Source: Stomoxys calcitrans (taxonomy: Eukaryota; Arthropoda; Insecta; Diptera; Muscidae). From it: 64,000 bases of DNA. Shown here in pieces: positions 13,809-24,728 of this stretch (its first letter is position 1; each line of letters starts with the position of its first letter). Below the pieces are notes generated by a model, which saw only the letters and a list, made by a program, of their open reading frames with translations, ran no database searches and had not been told where the DNA came from. The translations under genes were made by a program, and so were the position numbers. The stretch spans positions 70,994,707-71,058,706 of the forward strand of contig NC_081552.1 in NCBI RefSeq assembly GCF_963082655.1. Reading direction: 5' to 3'.

Positions 13809-13905
13809 CAAATTCGATATACACATTCAGGGCGAAGTGTCCCAACCCTAAAAAGATATTGGAGAGTTAAGGAAGGCCCAGCGCAGCGGGCCCGGTTCGG
13901 CTAGT

Positions 13906-14130
13906 AAGACCTATATTTTGCTCTACAAAATTCAACAGTGTCTTGTACTACTTAGACCACTCAATATATGTGCCGAATTTGTTCCAAATCGGACCCTATT
14001 TCGATATAGCTGCTATGGGTTCATAAATTATGCATTTTTCACTGGATTATGACGAAGGTGGTTTACATATATACCCGAGGTGGTGGGTATCCAAAGATAG
14101 GCGCGGCCGAACACGATGCCTTTTTACTTG
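13906..14130 (-). repeat. Family C fragment, reversed
   Basis: Contains, reversed, the C start module: 'gcatttttcactgga', then 'tttacatatatacccgaggt' and 'ggtgggtatccaaagata'. Only the 5' end of a C element is present. Confidence 0.75.
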
Positions 14131-14168
14131 TTTCAATTGAATTTTTTTTCAATTACTTCATCTGATAA

Positions 14169-15000
14169 AACAAGTAAAAGCGTGCTAAGTTCGGCCGGGC
14201 CGAATCTTATATACCCTCCACCATGGATCGCATTTGTCGAGTTCTTTTCCCGGCATCTCTTCTTAGGCAAATTAGAGCGATATCAAGATATGGTCCGCTT
14301 TGGACCACAATTAAATTTTATGTTGGAGACCTGTGTAAAATGTCAGCCAATTCGAATAAGAATTGCGCCCTTTGGGGGCTCAAGAAGTAAAATAGAGAGA
14401 TCGATTTATATGGGAGCTGTATCGGGCTATAGACAGATTCAGACCATAATAAACACGTATGTTGATGGTCATGAGGGAATACGTCGTACAAAATTTCAGG
14501 CAAATCGGATAATAATTGCGACCTCTAGAGGCTCAGGAAGTCAATACCTAAGATCGGTTTATATGACAGCTATATCAGGTTATGGACCGATTTCAACCAT
14601 ACCTAGCACAGTTATTGGATATCATAACAAAACACGTCATGCAAAATTTCTTTCCAATCGGATAAGAATTGCGCACTCTAGAAGCTCAAGAAGTCAAGAC
14701 CCAAGATCGGTTTATATGGCAGCTATATCAAAACATGGACCGATATGGCCCATTTACAATACCAACCGACCTACACTAATAAGAGGCATTTGTGCAAAAT
14801 TTCAAGCGGCTAGCTTTACTCCTTCGGAAGTTAGCGTGCTTTCAACATACAGACAGACGGACGGACATGGCTAGATCGACATAAAATGTCGTGACGATCA
14901 AGAATATATGTACCTTATGGGGTCTTAAACGAATATTTCGATGAGTAACAAACGGAATGACGAAATTAGTATACCCCCATCCTATGGAGGAAGGTATAAT
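14169..15000 (+). mobile_element. Family A HINE/DINE-like element
   Basis: Full-length layout from 'aacaagtaaaagcgtgctaa', with the intact GC palindrome, to 'cctatggaggaaggtataat'. The long open frame at 14116-14874 runs through the 153-bp units because each unit is 51 codons, so stops are avoided in phase. It is not taken as a protein. Confidence 0.85.
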
Positions 15001-15926
15001 AAATGGAATAAAATAAAAGTATTTGAATTCTCTCAAAAATCTTTTGAGAATACTGCGTTAAAAAGTATAAACCAACAACAATAGAAAAAAAAACACCACA
15101 CGCGCGATAACCTTTCTGTCCAAAATGCGCATAAGTATGCTGGAATATTTTCATATTGCTTTCAAGACAGGAAGAATTTTTTGCTGGGATACCATTGCAT
15201 CCGGGGTAACTACGATACAAAAGATTTCGATTAGACAGACTTGGATATTCATAGACAAAGGTTCAATGCGACGCTATAGGAAGATTACAGCTCAGGCTAT
15301 TATAGTGATAGGCATTTCATACATATTTACATTGCCTTTCTGATCTACATAGCGCAAGCATATCGAACCGTGCTCCACCGAGTTCAAACATTGTGGTTTC
15401 CCGAGATTTTATGTTATGAATTAAATTTACGGTTTCTTCAGAATAGGCTATGATACACATTGCCAAGGTTCGATTTTTTCACACGTGTTGCTTTGTTGGC
15501 TTATTACCCAAAGAAAAAGCTAGGTTTGAAAGGGCTTCCAACTGAGAAAAACTTGTTTAAATCTTTTGCTGAACTTTTGTTTAGTGTAATGGTTTTTAGC
15601 CAATCACTAGTATTGATAGATGGTGGAAATCATTTTACTTAATTGGATTTATTATCTATAAACACTTAAGCACTTCTTCGCACCAGTGCGTAGGCTTTTA
15701 TGATTTTGCACTTAGCCTTACTGGGAAATTGCGTGCGACAAAATTATTATTGAAAAAATTGCTTCTCATAATAAAAATTGCGTGTATTTGCGTCAAAGAT
15801 GATTGCAAAGGTAAATCAGAGCTATATGCAAAACATCCTGCTTGAGTAAGAAACTAAAAGGATTTCAACACGCATTGAGACAGCAATCACGTGCGGAAAA
15901 CAAATCTCACATTTTGTATTAGAAAC
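15001..15926. other. Upstream region of the ionotropic receptor; no gene recognised
   Basis: Several short frames exist (15125-15343 and 15460-15642 on +). A third-frame stretch near 15340-15450 reads plausibly protein-like ('QAYRTVLHRVQTLWFPEI'). They cannot be joined into a gene, and no family is recognised. This may be a decayed chemosensory gene or plain upstream sequence. Confidence 0.3.
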
Positions 15927-18146
15927 ATGATAGTGGCTATGGTGTTTTTGGTGTCACTAATCGGTATTAGTACCAATGCCCCATATGTTGGTGGTAGACG
16001 GCCAAATGGTGATCAGCTTCAGTGGAATAAAATTATTCATGAATACTTTAAATTTAATGGAGTTCGCACGGTGAATCTAGTCAAATGCTCAACCAATAGA
16101 GGAAAGGGTAGGAATGCAATGCATTTTAAGCAGCAGATGTTGTTCACTTCACTGCACGCCTTTACAGTAACTTCTCCCCTTAACTTGCTTGGACTTACCT
16201 CTTATTTCATGGATAAATACGTTCCTGTACGTGTATGGTCTGGCTTTGATTATTCGAATGAATCCCCACCGGAACCCTTGTATGGTCCCAAGAATACATT
16301 TAATCGCAATGATAGCATAGGAAGGAGACCTCTAAATCTCAGATTTGAAACTTTGAATCATAAGACAGGCATCGTATTGGAACTATTTAGTGGCTCCTGT
16401 GGCTTAAATGTTTTAAGTTGGTGTGCTGCCTCAGAAAATAATTATTTTACGACCAACCGATTTTGGTTATTGGTAACAGAGGAGTTCAGCGATTTACAAA
16501 CCCTAGAAGACAAGGATATTTTTCTGCCACCCGATAGCGAAGTGAAGGTTTTGATGCAAACAAAGGATCACAAAATCTTTTCACTTTACGATGTCTATAA
16601 GATAGCAGCTTATAAAGAATTGATTGTAAGCCGGGTTGTAGGAAACTTTCAAAATTCTGCCCAACTCATAAAAGGCTTGCAGAAATATGGCTCTTCCATA
16701 TCATATCGCGAGAATTTGGAGGGTATAACTTTCAACACAGGTCTGGTAATTGCCTTTCCCGATTTGTTCACCAACATTGAAGATCTCTCTATGAGACATG
16801 TGGACACCATTTCGAAAGTAAACTATCGCATCACTTGGGAGTTGGCCAATAAACTCAATATCAGGTAAGTTTGAAGACTGAAACATTTGAAAGCACTATC
16901 AAGTCTCTTTTTAGTTTCAATACCTATCAAATGGATAATTTCGGCTGGCGCCAGCCTAATGGCTCCTTTGATGGTTTAATGGGTAGCTTGCAACGTTATG
17001 AGTTAGATTTTGGCCAAGTGGGCATATTTATGCGTCTGGATCGCCTGGCACTTTGTGATGTTATGGCTGAGACATTTCGTATACACGCAGGGGTTATGTT
17101 TAGACAGCCTCCTTTATCGGCAGTGGAGAATATTTTCGCCTTGCCCTTTGAGAATGATGTGTGGATCTCGATTTTATTTTTAATTTTAGTCACCACATTT
17201 GTGTTTGCACTGGAGCTTTACTGCTCTCCCCATCGTCATGAAATGCACTTTTGGGATGGAGTCGTCTTTGTCTGGGGAGCCATGTGTCAGCAAGGATTTT
17301 ATTTTTCAATTGGAAATCGTTCGGGTCGCATAATAGTTTTTACCACTTTTGTGGCTACTTTATTTTTGTTCACCTCGTTTTCGGCCAACATTGTGGCCTT
17401 ACTGCAAAGTCCTTCTGAGGCTATAAGCACTTTGCATGATCTGAGCCAGTCCCCTTTGGAGATTGGGGTGCAGGATACGGTTTACAATAAAATTTATTTC
17501 AATGTAAGCTTAAATTAGCTAAAATATTGATGCGATCCTAATTCAAAAGTGTATTTCTTAGGAAACCACTGATCCTGTTACCATACAATTGTATCACAAG
17601 AAAATCTCCCCCAAAGGCGCTAATGCTTATATTCGCCCTTCTATAGGCATGGAGAAAATACGCACTGGCCTATTTGCCTATCAAGTGGAGTTGCAGACAG
17701 GCTATCAAATCATCAGTGACACGTTTAGTGAACCGGAGAAGTGTGGCCTCAAAGAACTGGAACCATTTCAACTACCCATTGCTGGCATACCCACACGTAA
17801 AAATTTCCCCTACAAGGAGCTATTTCGTCGACAGTTTGTTTTAAAAATTGTGGTTTAATTCAAGAATTCTACTTTGCTAGTATTTCTTTTTCTTTTTTAC
17901 AGATTACGTTGGCAGCGTGAAGTTGGTCTTATGAATCGTGAAGAACTCAAATGGTTCCCCCAAAAACCCAAATGTGAAGGTGGTGTTGGTGGTTTCAGTT
18001 CTATTGGCCTAACAGAATGTCGCTACACCTTAGCCATATTTGGCTATGGAGTATTGCTTGCTGCATTGGTGTTTTGCTGTGAATTGATGATAAAGAATTC
18101 GTTGAAATTGATAAGACTTATGAAAACTTACTATATGGCACATTGA
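15927..18146 (+). CDS. Ionotropic receptor, Ir75-clade-like (four exons)
   Basis: Exons 15927-16864, 16915-17503, 17562-17833 and 17903-18146 join in frame to 680 codons plus TGA. Introns of 50, 58 and 69 bp all have GT...AG. The start is the ATG at 15927 because it opens a signal peptide (MIVAMVFLVSLIGISTNA); the frame's upstream GTG is not a plausible fly start. Residues 1-310 are the extracellular N-terminal region. About 314-394 form ligand-binding lobe S1, 396-417 M1, a pore loop near 'WGAMCQQGF', 450-473 M2 with the 'SFSANIVALL' signature, then lobe S2 with 'EKCGLKELEPF', and 642-664 M3. By alignment logic the S1 arginine (in 'MRLDR') and an S2 glutamate (in 'YQVEL') are kept, while the S2 threonine position looks replaced by asparagine. 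IRs are ligand-gated cation channels, often tuned to acids and amines in olfactory neurons. The exact orthologue is not determined. Confidence 0.9.
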
Positions 18147-18211
18147 TATTGAAATTTTATTCAATTCCTTACGTAATTCAGTTGAGTAGAAATTACAGAC
18201 AACTAGCTGAC
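18147..18211 (+). other. Short 3' flank of the receptor gene
   Basis: Only about 65 bp separate the stop codon from the reversed D repeat. No AATAAA is visible in this interval, so the mRNA 3' end may use repeat sequence. Confidence 0.4.
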
Positions 18212-20005
18212 CCGGGCCCGCTCCGCTGCGCCTTCTTTTACTTTATATGGAACAACATTTTCTTTGGAATATTTATTTTCGACAATTAAAGAGCTTTTAG
18301 TGAAATACCATGCATCGCAAATAGTATATCGCTTGACTAACAGTTTAACAATAGAAGTGCCTTTTTCTGAATCCCATATGAGTTTGGATGTAAGGCATAC
18401 TCCATACTTAAAATATTTTATTTCAGCCCGATATTCTCATGATATTTGATTTAGGGGTAAGGTCGTCCCCAGGCACTTGGCCCTGAAAAAATATCAGCAT
18501 CGTGCTCTTCTTTCAAATATATCATATATTTGAACCCCATATTGCCATTGATTTAGGGGAGTTAACACGATGAGGCGCCCCCCAAACAAATGGTCCCAAA
18601 ATAGGTTATCAAATTCGTTTTCTAATCTCAAATACCTTTCATTAAAATCACATATTGACATGGTCGAAAAATTTTTACCCTGTGGGGGGTGTTTTGGGAA
18701 AGGCGTGATGCCCTAAATACATGGTCCTACATTTAGATATCAAATTTGTATTCTACTCCCAAATACCTTTATTTGAGCCCCATATTGCGATGGTCACTAA
18801 AAAATTGCTGTTTGTGGGGTATTTTGGGAAAGCGGTAGACCCCCATAAAATTGGTCCCGAAAGTGTGTATCAATTCTTGCTCTACCCCCCAATACCTTTC
18901 ATTTAAGCTCCACATTAACATGGTCGGTAACTATGCCCAATTTAGGGGTGTTTTGAGGATTGGGGTGGTCCCCCAAACATTAAGCCCGGAAAATATAGCA
19001 GCAACGTGCACTATTCTCATATAACTATGTATCATTTATTTGAACCCCATATTGCCATTGGCCTCAAAATTGTATATCAAATTCGTTTTATAATCTCATT
19101 TAAACTCCTTATGCAAAAGTCAGCAAATATGTCCGGTTTGGGTATTGGCCCTAAAAACTATAAATATTAAGTTCCACTCTCTTTATGACCCAAATTGTCT
19201 TGGTGAGCAAATACGTCCAATGGGGGGTTGTTATGGTGGTCTCTAATGTTGATATCAGATACGTGGTCTACTCCCAAATACCTTTAATTTGAGCCCCATA
19301 TTTCCATAGGCGGCAAACATGACCGGCTTGAGGGGTGTTTTGGGTGTTGGGCGGCCCTTCAGTGAGTTGGCCTTGAAAATATATATCGGATTTGTGTTCC
19401 ACTTTAAAAACCCTCTTTTTGAGCCTCATATTGCAAAAGTCAGCAAATACTTCCTATTTGGGTGGTGTTGTGTGGCCCCATAGACACTTTTCTCAAATAT
19501 TGATGTCAGATTTGTGCTTTGCTCCCAAAGACTTTTCATTTGAGCCCCATGTGGCTATGGTCGTAAATGTGTCCCCTTTGGGGGAGGTTTTTGGGGAGAG
19601 GCGGCCTCCAAAACACTTGGTCTCATATTTGGATATCAGATTTTAATTCCGCACTCAAATACCTTTTATTTAAGCCCCATATTCCCATGGTCAGTAAATA
19701 AGTCCTGTTTGGGGGGTGTTTTGGAGAAGGGGTGGACCCCCAGAAACGTGGTCCCACATTTGGATATCAGATTCGTATTCTACTCGCAAATACCTTTCAT
19801 TTGAGTCCCATATTGCCATGGTCGGTAAATAGCACTTGGTTCGACAAATGGATATCAGATACGTTTTCTTATCCTAAATACCTTTCATTTGAGTCCCATA
19901 TTGCCGTGATTGGTGTAAATATATGTTTCGTAGGTTTTAGGGTGGGGCGGCCCCCTAGGTACCCCACCCAAAATTTGGGCACCAAATTTTTATTTTTAGG
20001 GTACT
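18212..20005 (-). repeat. Family D repeat, copy 3 (reversed)
   Basis: Begins with the GC-rich end 'gggcccgctccgctgcgcct'. It continues as reversed D blocks ('tcccaaatacctttcatttg', 'agccccatattgccatggtc', G-rich 'ggggtgttttgggg' boxes) at irregular spacing of roughly 100-200 bp. Its 5' end is replaced by a family A copy near 20010. Confidence 0.65.
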
Positions 20006-20505
20006 ATATGAGAGCACACGGCCGGGCCGAATCTTGGGGACCCACCACCATGGATTCTGCTAAAATGTAGGAACTATATCTAATTATGGACGGATTTGGG
20101 CCGTATTTCGCACAGTTGTTGAGGGTCATAACAGAACACTATGTGCAGAATTTCCGCCAAATCGGTCAAATATTGCGGCTTCCAGGGGCTTAAGAAGTTA
20201 AATCGGGAGATCGGTTTATATGGAAGCTATATCCAAATCTGAACCGATATGGCACATTTGCAATATTCAACGTTCTACATCAATATTAAGTATCTGTTCG
20301 AAATTTCAAGCGGGTAGCTTAACGCGTTCTACCGCTATCGTGATTTCGACAGACGGACGGACGGACATGGCTAGTTCGACTCGGAATGTCGAGACGATCA
20401 AGAATATAAATATATACATTATGGGGTCCTAGATCAATTTTTTGAGATGTTACAAATGGAATGACTAGATTAGTATACCCCATCCTTTGGTGGTGGGTAT
20501 AAAAA
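20006..20505 (+). mobile_element. Family A/C HINE-like element, 5'-truncated
   Basis: Contains 'acggccgggccgaatctt', then 'acccaccaccatgg'. It has two core units, an 'acagacggacggacggacat' box and an end 'cctttggtggtgggtataaaa'. The start is merged with D sequence. Confidence 0.75.
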
Positions 20506-20712
20506 AGGTAAGAGGGTGTATACGAGTGAATAAAATTTTATTGAAAAAATATTTGTTGCGAAATTATAAAATCGAATTGCTGTAAGTAGATAGATGTGAA
20601 GTTAAAATTGTTAAACCACGTGTTTTTCGACTATTTGTGATTGAGTTAATTTCAAAAAAAAATATTCCAAATACTTGAAACATATATGGTGGCTTTTAAA
20701 AATTGTTGTAAT
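20506..20712. other. Flank of the LTR element; nothing recognised
   Basis: AT-rich sequence without recognised features. Confidence 0.4.
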
Positions 20713-21201
20713 TGTAACAGTTCTCTTATTACGTCATCACACATTGTATCTAGTATTCCCTAGAATTTCTTTATTCTTTGTTGTTAATCTTCTTACTCGT
20801 AATAATGCCTGTTGTGTTTCTTTTGTTGGGTTGCACCCCTAACTTAAATGTTCAATAGATGTAAGTGTATGTGTTTGCCTGTCAACTATCATGTTATGTA
20901 TGTGTGGTTGTCTTTGTCAATGCTGGTCAGCTTTAGCATAGATCAAGAGAGGACCTATCGTTAAGTTACCAGATTGGGTATTCTCGAAACATCGATGTGG
21001 CCAGCAAGAGGTATGTAACGCAGTGGCGTAACGTAACACGAGTCAGTCTTATCTGAAAGCGCGTATTGAAAACGTATCAGCTAACAGCAGTTAGCAAGTT
21101 TTAAAGCTAATAAATAGATGAATAAATCATTGTGAAGTAAAGTAATTTTAAACGAACTGAGTTTTAATTGAAAGTAAAACTTCTACAGTAAAAACGTAAC
21201 A
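20713..21201 (+). repeat. Putative 5' LTR (about 489 bp)
   Basis: Bounded by TGTAACAG and CGTAACA, immediately before the tRNA-primer-like site. It contains AATAAA-like motifs around 21106-21125. Without a matching 3' LTR the left boundary is inferred. Confidence 0.45.
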
Positions 21202-21218
21202 ACTGGTGTCAGAAGTGA
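21202..21218 (+). promoter_or_regulatory. Putative primer-binding site
   Basis: TGGTGTCAGAAGTG starts 2 bp after the inferred LTR end and about 25 bp before the gag ATG. TGG is the expected complement of a tRNA CCA end. The tRNA is not identified. Confidence 0.5.
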
Positions 21219-21240
21219 AATTACGAAATAAACATCTACA

Positions 21241-22391
21241 ATGACATTCGCCGATCTACGTGTGGAAGACTCGAAGAAAGTGCTTAGTAAAATTGAGCTT
21301 CAATTTAGAGGAATTTGAGCGCCGTAAAATTTACATCAACGAATATGAGTTCGTTAGTAAGGGTGATCTCGATATCGATAAGGGGTGATGCCAGCGGTGG
21401 GGAAGTTTCGAAAGTAACTGCAAGTGATGTGAGTTTCGAAGCAATGCAAGCCGACATGAGTAAAATAATGAAAGAAAATTCCAGAAAAATAATGGAAGAA
21501 AATTCTCGTAAGATGGAGGAAAATTCTCGTAAGATGAAAGAAATGATGGAAGACACTTCCAAAATTCTGGCTGAAAAATTGGATGCAAAATTCTCAGAAA
21601 ACTCCATAATTCTGAACGAGAACGAAAAGGCATGGAAGGCCAAATTAAGGATCTGGATAAGATAATCTATACTCAAGACGAAAATTTCGGAACTAGAAAT
21701 TATTCGTGGTCCATTGCGCGTTATTGACAGCACCACTAAAATCAAAACTTCCGCGTTTGATGAATCAACAGCATTCGAAGGTGTCCAAGTTCCAATTCGA
21801 GACTCTCGCCTCCCGAAATTCATGGAATGCCAACGACAAGACAATTGAACTCCTGCTGGCATTAAAGGCAAGTGCTGACGGGGTAATACAACGTATTCCC
21901 GCTCCCTCTAGAAAAAACTATAGCGAAATTATAGCTGCACTTCAATGTAAGTACGGGGAAGAACATAAGCAAGACATATACAGAATGGACTTGAGAGGAC
22001 GAGTGCAGAAGTCAAACGAGACGCTGCAGGATTTCGCTACTGATGAGAAAATCATCCGTTGGTGGACCGCATGGGGATTGAGACCTTCGTAAATGGTATG
22101 CGAGACCCTGAAATTAAATTTGCAACATACGCGTCACAAAAGTCTACGTTCACAGAAACTGTGTCATTTGCTCTTGTGCAAGAAACGGCAAGAATAATTG
22201 CGAAACCCCAGATTTTCGAGTTGCGTAAGTTGGAGACCGAGTACGAGAAATCGAAAACTGTTATCGAGTTGGTAAAGGACGCAATTAAGCCTAAGATAAA
22301 GTGCTTCAATTATGATAAATCTGGACACTTTGCCCGAGAATGTATAGCTAGACTTAAACTTTCCAGATCGACATCGTCACCTCCAACCTAG
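21241..22391 (+). pseudogene. gag pseudogene of the LTR element
   Basis: Starts with an ATG (MTFADLRVEDSKKV...) but shifts frame after about 25 codons and several more times. Recognisable parts are a coiled-coil-like run with repeated 'ENSRKM' near 21475-21540, a capsid-like segment ('TFVNGMRDPEIKFATYAS', 'VSFALVQETA') near 22085-22200, and a nucleocapsid zinc knuckle 'CFNYDKSGHFAREC' near 22300. In the knuckle the second cysteine of CX2CX4HX4C is tyrosine. The gene is dead. Confidence 0.8.
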
Positions 22392-22403
22392 AAATGTAAA
22401 AAA

Positions 22404-22894
22404 GTGGCTCTAAATTCCTCGCAAGAGCCACCTTCAAAGCTAAACCGATCTTTTCCAGAAGGGCATGATCTGGCATCTATGGATAATGGCCCCACAATTT
22501 CCGTAGCCATAGTTCAACAGGAAAATACCAACTTAAGTACATCCGGTTACATCAATGGCGAAAGGCGCATCTTAACATTGGATACGGGCGCATCAATATC
22601 CCTCATTAGGTCAAATTTGGTAAAAGGAAGGACATCGCCGTTAAATGGAGTGATACTGCGTAGACCCTGGGGGATCATGCAATAGTCAAGGGAAAGGTTG
22701 TTATGGAATTGACTATCGCCAATAAATCTGTTAAATATGAGTTTATAGTAGCCGATTTTGTGGACGAAGTTATAATTGGCGCCGATTTTATGATTGCGTT
22801 CGGTGTTAACCTGGATATGAAGCATCGTGTGATGACCTGGTTCAACATCGAAATACCACTAAATATGGGTTATGGTGAGGATGTCCCCATTTAA
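22404..22894 (+). pseudogene. Retropepsin (aspartic protease) remnant
   Basis: The segment 'RILTLDTGASISLIRSNLV' carries the DTGA active-site motif. After a frame change near 22685 the frame continues with 'VIIGADFMIAFGVNL', the usual C-terminal protease part. The frame break and the missing RT downstream make it non-functional. Confidence 0.78.
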
Positions 22895-23061
22895 ACGTCT
22901 GACTACTAACTATCCGAAAACAATTCTTCGGAATGCGAACTAATTAGGTAAAATGCGTCCTCACCCGCATCACATGGTGAGAAGTTTTGTTCGTACTCTG
23001 GAAGGATATCTCCAAAAAGTGAGATCGAGATGTGCACATATCAAAATTTGTGTTGCCATAT

Positions 23062-23430
23062 ATATCAGCTGTATACGATTCAACTTCGCATACACCGGCT
23101 AAGGCTTTGTTCGGAAGCAAGTTTAAGTTACCAGGTGAAGGCTACGGAAAGGAAAGTATGGACACTTCAATACGACGTCGAACAAGAATGCCCAGGAACT
23201 AGATAAAGGAACGATATGGCCGTGCGACGAATACTGAAGGCTTGCAAGAAGAGATTGTGTCCGAAATTGTTAACATATTGGGAAGGCCCCTGTGGGGTCA
23301 TCAGCAACATAAACGACGCAGTATATCAGAAGAACGAAACTTCAAGGTCAAAATGAGAATGCAACATCTAAAGCGGTAAGCCTCAAATGGAACGGAAACC
23401 GTGCCTATTCGGGACAGGCTAAAGCAGGGT
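23062..23430 (+). pseudogene. Integrase C-terminal remnant
   Basis: The frame from 23062 reads 'SAVYDSTSHTPAKALFGSKF', a typical end of the retroviral-type integrase core. Further on, in shifted frames, 'GVISNINDAVYQ' resembles a GPY/F-type C-terminal module. It directly follows protease-region sequence, so the intervening polymerase has been deleted. Confidence 0.6.
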
Positions 23431-24728
23431 GCAGTGTAACAATTGGGTTTTATTAGTTTTAAGGTTTCTTTAGTTTAATTTCCGTTATTTTAAATTTCAA
23501 ATTGTAACTTAAAGACTACAATTTATTTATGATAGAAGGTATGTTAAGTGAAAATACAAAAAAATGTGTAAATTATAAAATAACTATGTTTTTAAATAAA
23601 ACAAGTATGTATGTATACACCCCACGACGGATCGCATTTGTCAAGTTCTTTGCCCGGCATATCTTTATAGGCAAACAGAGGATAATGGTAAGAATTGCAA
23701 TAAAGTAAAACACTTATTCCACATAAATTGGCAAATTTGATTCAACTTGGTTAAATTTTGGTTAAAACAAGAAAAAAATTCAAAATTTTTAGTAAGTTTT
23801 ACTCACCTGTAATCAGTGGCAAATAGTTTATTAACTTGGGTAAGGGAGTCATTTTATTTATTTTCTTCCCAAACAAGTTAAATAATGCTATAGCAAACAA
23901 CGTTTTTATTTACCCATAATAAACATCTTGTTATGTTGAGTTCAACGCGTCCTACAAACCTCTATTCTTCAATTTGAATAAATATTCGTTCAAAATAGTT
24001 TACGAATTTCTCAAATTTGAGTATAATTGAGTAAATTTAATTGAATTACAAGTTTTAACTTAAAATTTTGTTTAAATCCATTCTTCTCAGTAATACCAAA
24101 GATAGCTTTAATGCAATTATAAAGGTGCTTTTTAAACACATTGTTCGTCAGTCATACAATAGTCACATGATAAAAAACTTAGATTATCATAATAGAAGAA
24201 CGTTTGATTTGTGACTTCACCTTGTTTAGGATAAATAGATCCATGTTAGAAACCCTAAATGAAATGCCCTTAGAAACCTTTATTTAACTGACACAAATTC
24301 TTAATTAAAAAGGAAAACTCGCCTTGTACATTTTTCTCTATTTACCTGGGCTGTGCTGCAACACACATAAGTAACAGCTGAAAACCATGCAAGCCATTCT
24401 CGTGACGAACACACATATGACAACGCTCAGTCTGATGTACGGGTTTTTCAAAAAAGGTCGTAGACGGTAGCAAGAATAATACAGGAAGAAATTTAATATG
24501 CTGCAGTGGTATAGCAGAAATTAGTTCTAATCGCTTCCGAATCGAATAGGCCGAACATACAGCGTGAAACGTCCTGAAATTTGGGCAAGCATTAGTATTT
24601 AAAAAAACAAAAATGTTTCTCTTGTTTTACTGATCTTTATTTAACTTTGTTGTAGGAACTTTAAAAATTGAAATGCGATCTGCAATTTATGCAGCGATGG
24701 AATATTTTAACGCAAATGATTTCGCAAT
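23431..24728. other. AT-rich interval; one small A fragment
   Basis: No gene recognised. At 23618-23700 there is a piece of family A ('cggatcgcatttgtcaagtt', then 'ggcatatctttataggcaaa'). The rest is AT-rich without recognised repeats. Confidence 0.5.

Larger units (their letters stand above)
10161..13905 (+). repeat. Family D repeat array, copy 2 (with assembly gap and a SINE inside)
   Basis: A long stretch of D blocks ('tatgggtatcaaatgaaagg', 'gagtagattacgaatatgac', C-rich boxes). A sub-start lies near 11283-11345, where 'aagaaggcgcagcggagcg' precedes 'ttgaatttgtgtttgtttg'. A GC-rich end 'aggcccagcgcagcgggccc' lies near 13880-13905. A SINE-like segment (about 13540-13808) lies within it. 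Probably two D copies joined near 11330. No protein-coding capacity recognised. Confidence 0.6.
20713..23430 (+). mobile_element. Internally deleted Ty3/gypsy-like LTR retrotransposon
   Basis: A putative 5' LTR is followed by a primer-binding-site-like TGGTGTCAGAAGTG, a broken gag, a retropepsin region and directly afterwards an integrase C-terminal remnant. Reverse transcriptase and RNase H are absent. A terminal TGTAACA at 23431 resembles the start of the 5' LTR but no convincing 3' LTR follows. The gag style and domain order suit Ty3/gypsy; subfamily not determined. Confidence 0.75.

Noticed and set aside
14116..14874. Long open frame with repeated 'SVYMAAISGYGPI'-like peptide blocks, also seen at 9283-9889, 33181-33486, 63271-63693 and others
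   Set aside because: Each block is one 153-bp (51-codon) unit of a HINE repeat, so an open phase stays open by arithmetic. Copies contain stops and shifts in different places, and both strands show similar open frames. No evidence of a protein.
15891..15926. Start of the ionotropic receptor at the GTG at 15891
   Set aside because: GTG starts are not expected in a fly nuclear gene; the ATG at 15927 opens a good signal peptide.
21305..21871. 188-codon - strand frame opposite the gag region
   Set aside because: Shadow of the gag coding strand (Ser/Phe-rich complement of Lys/Glu-rich codons). No domain, and the + strand has recognisable gag motifs.
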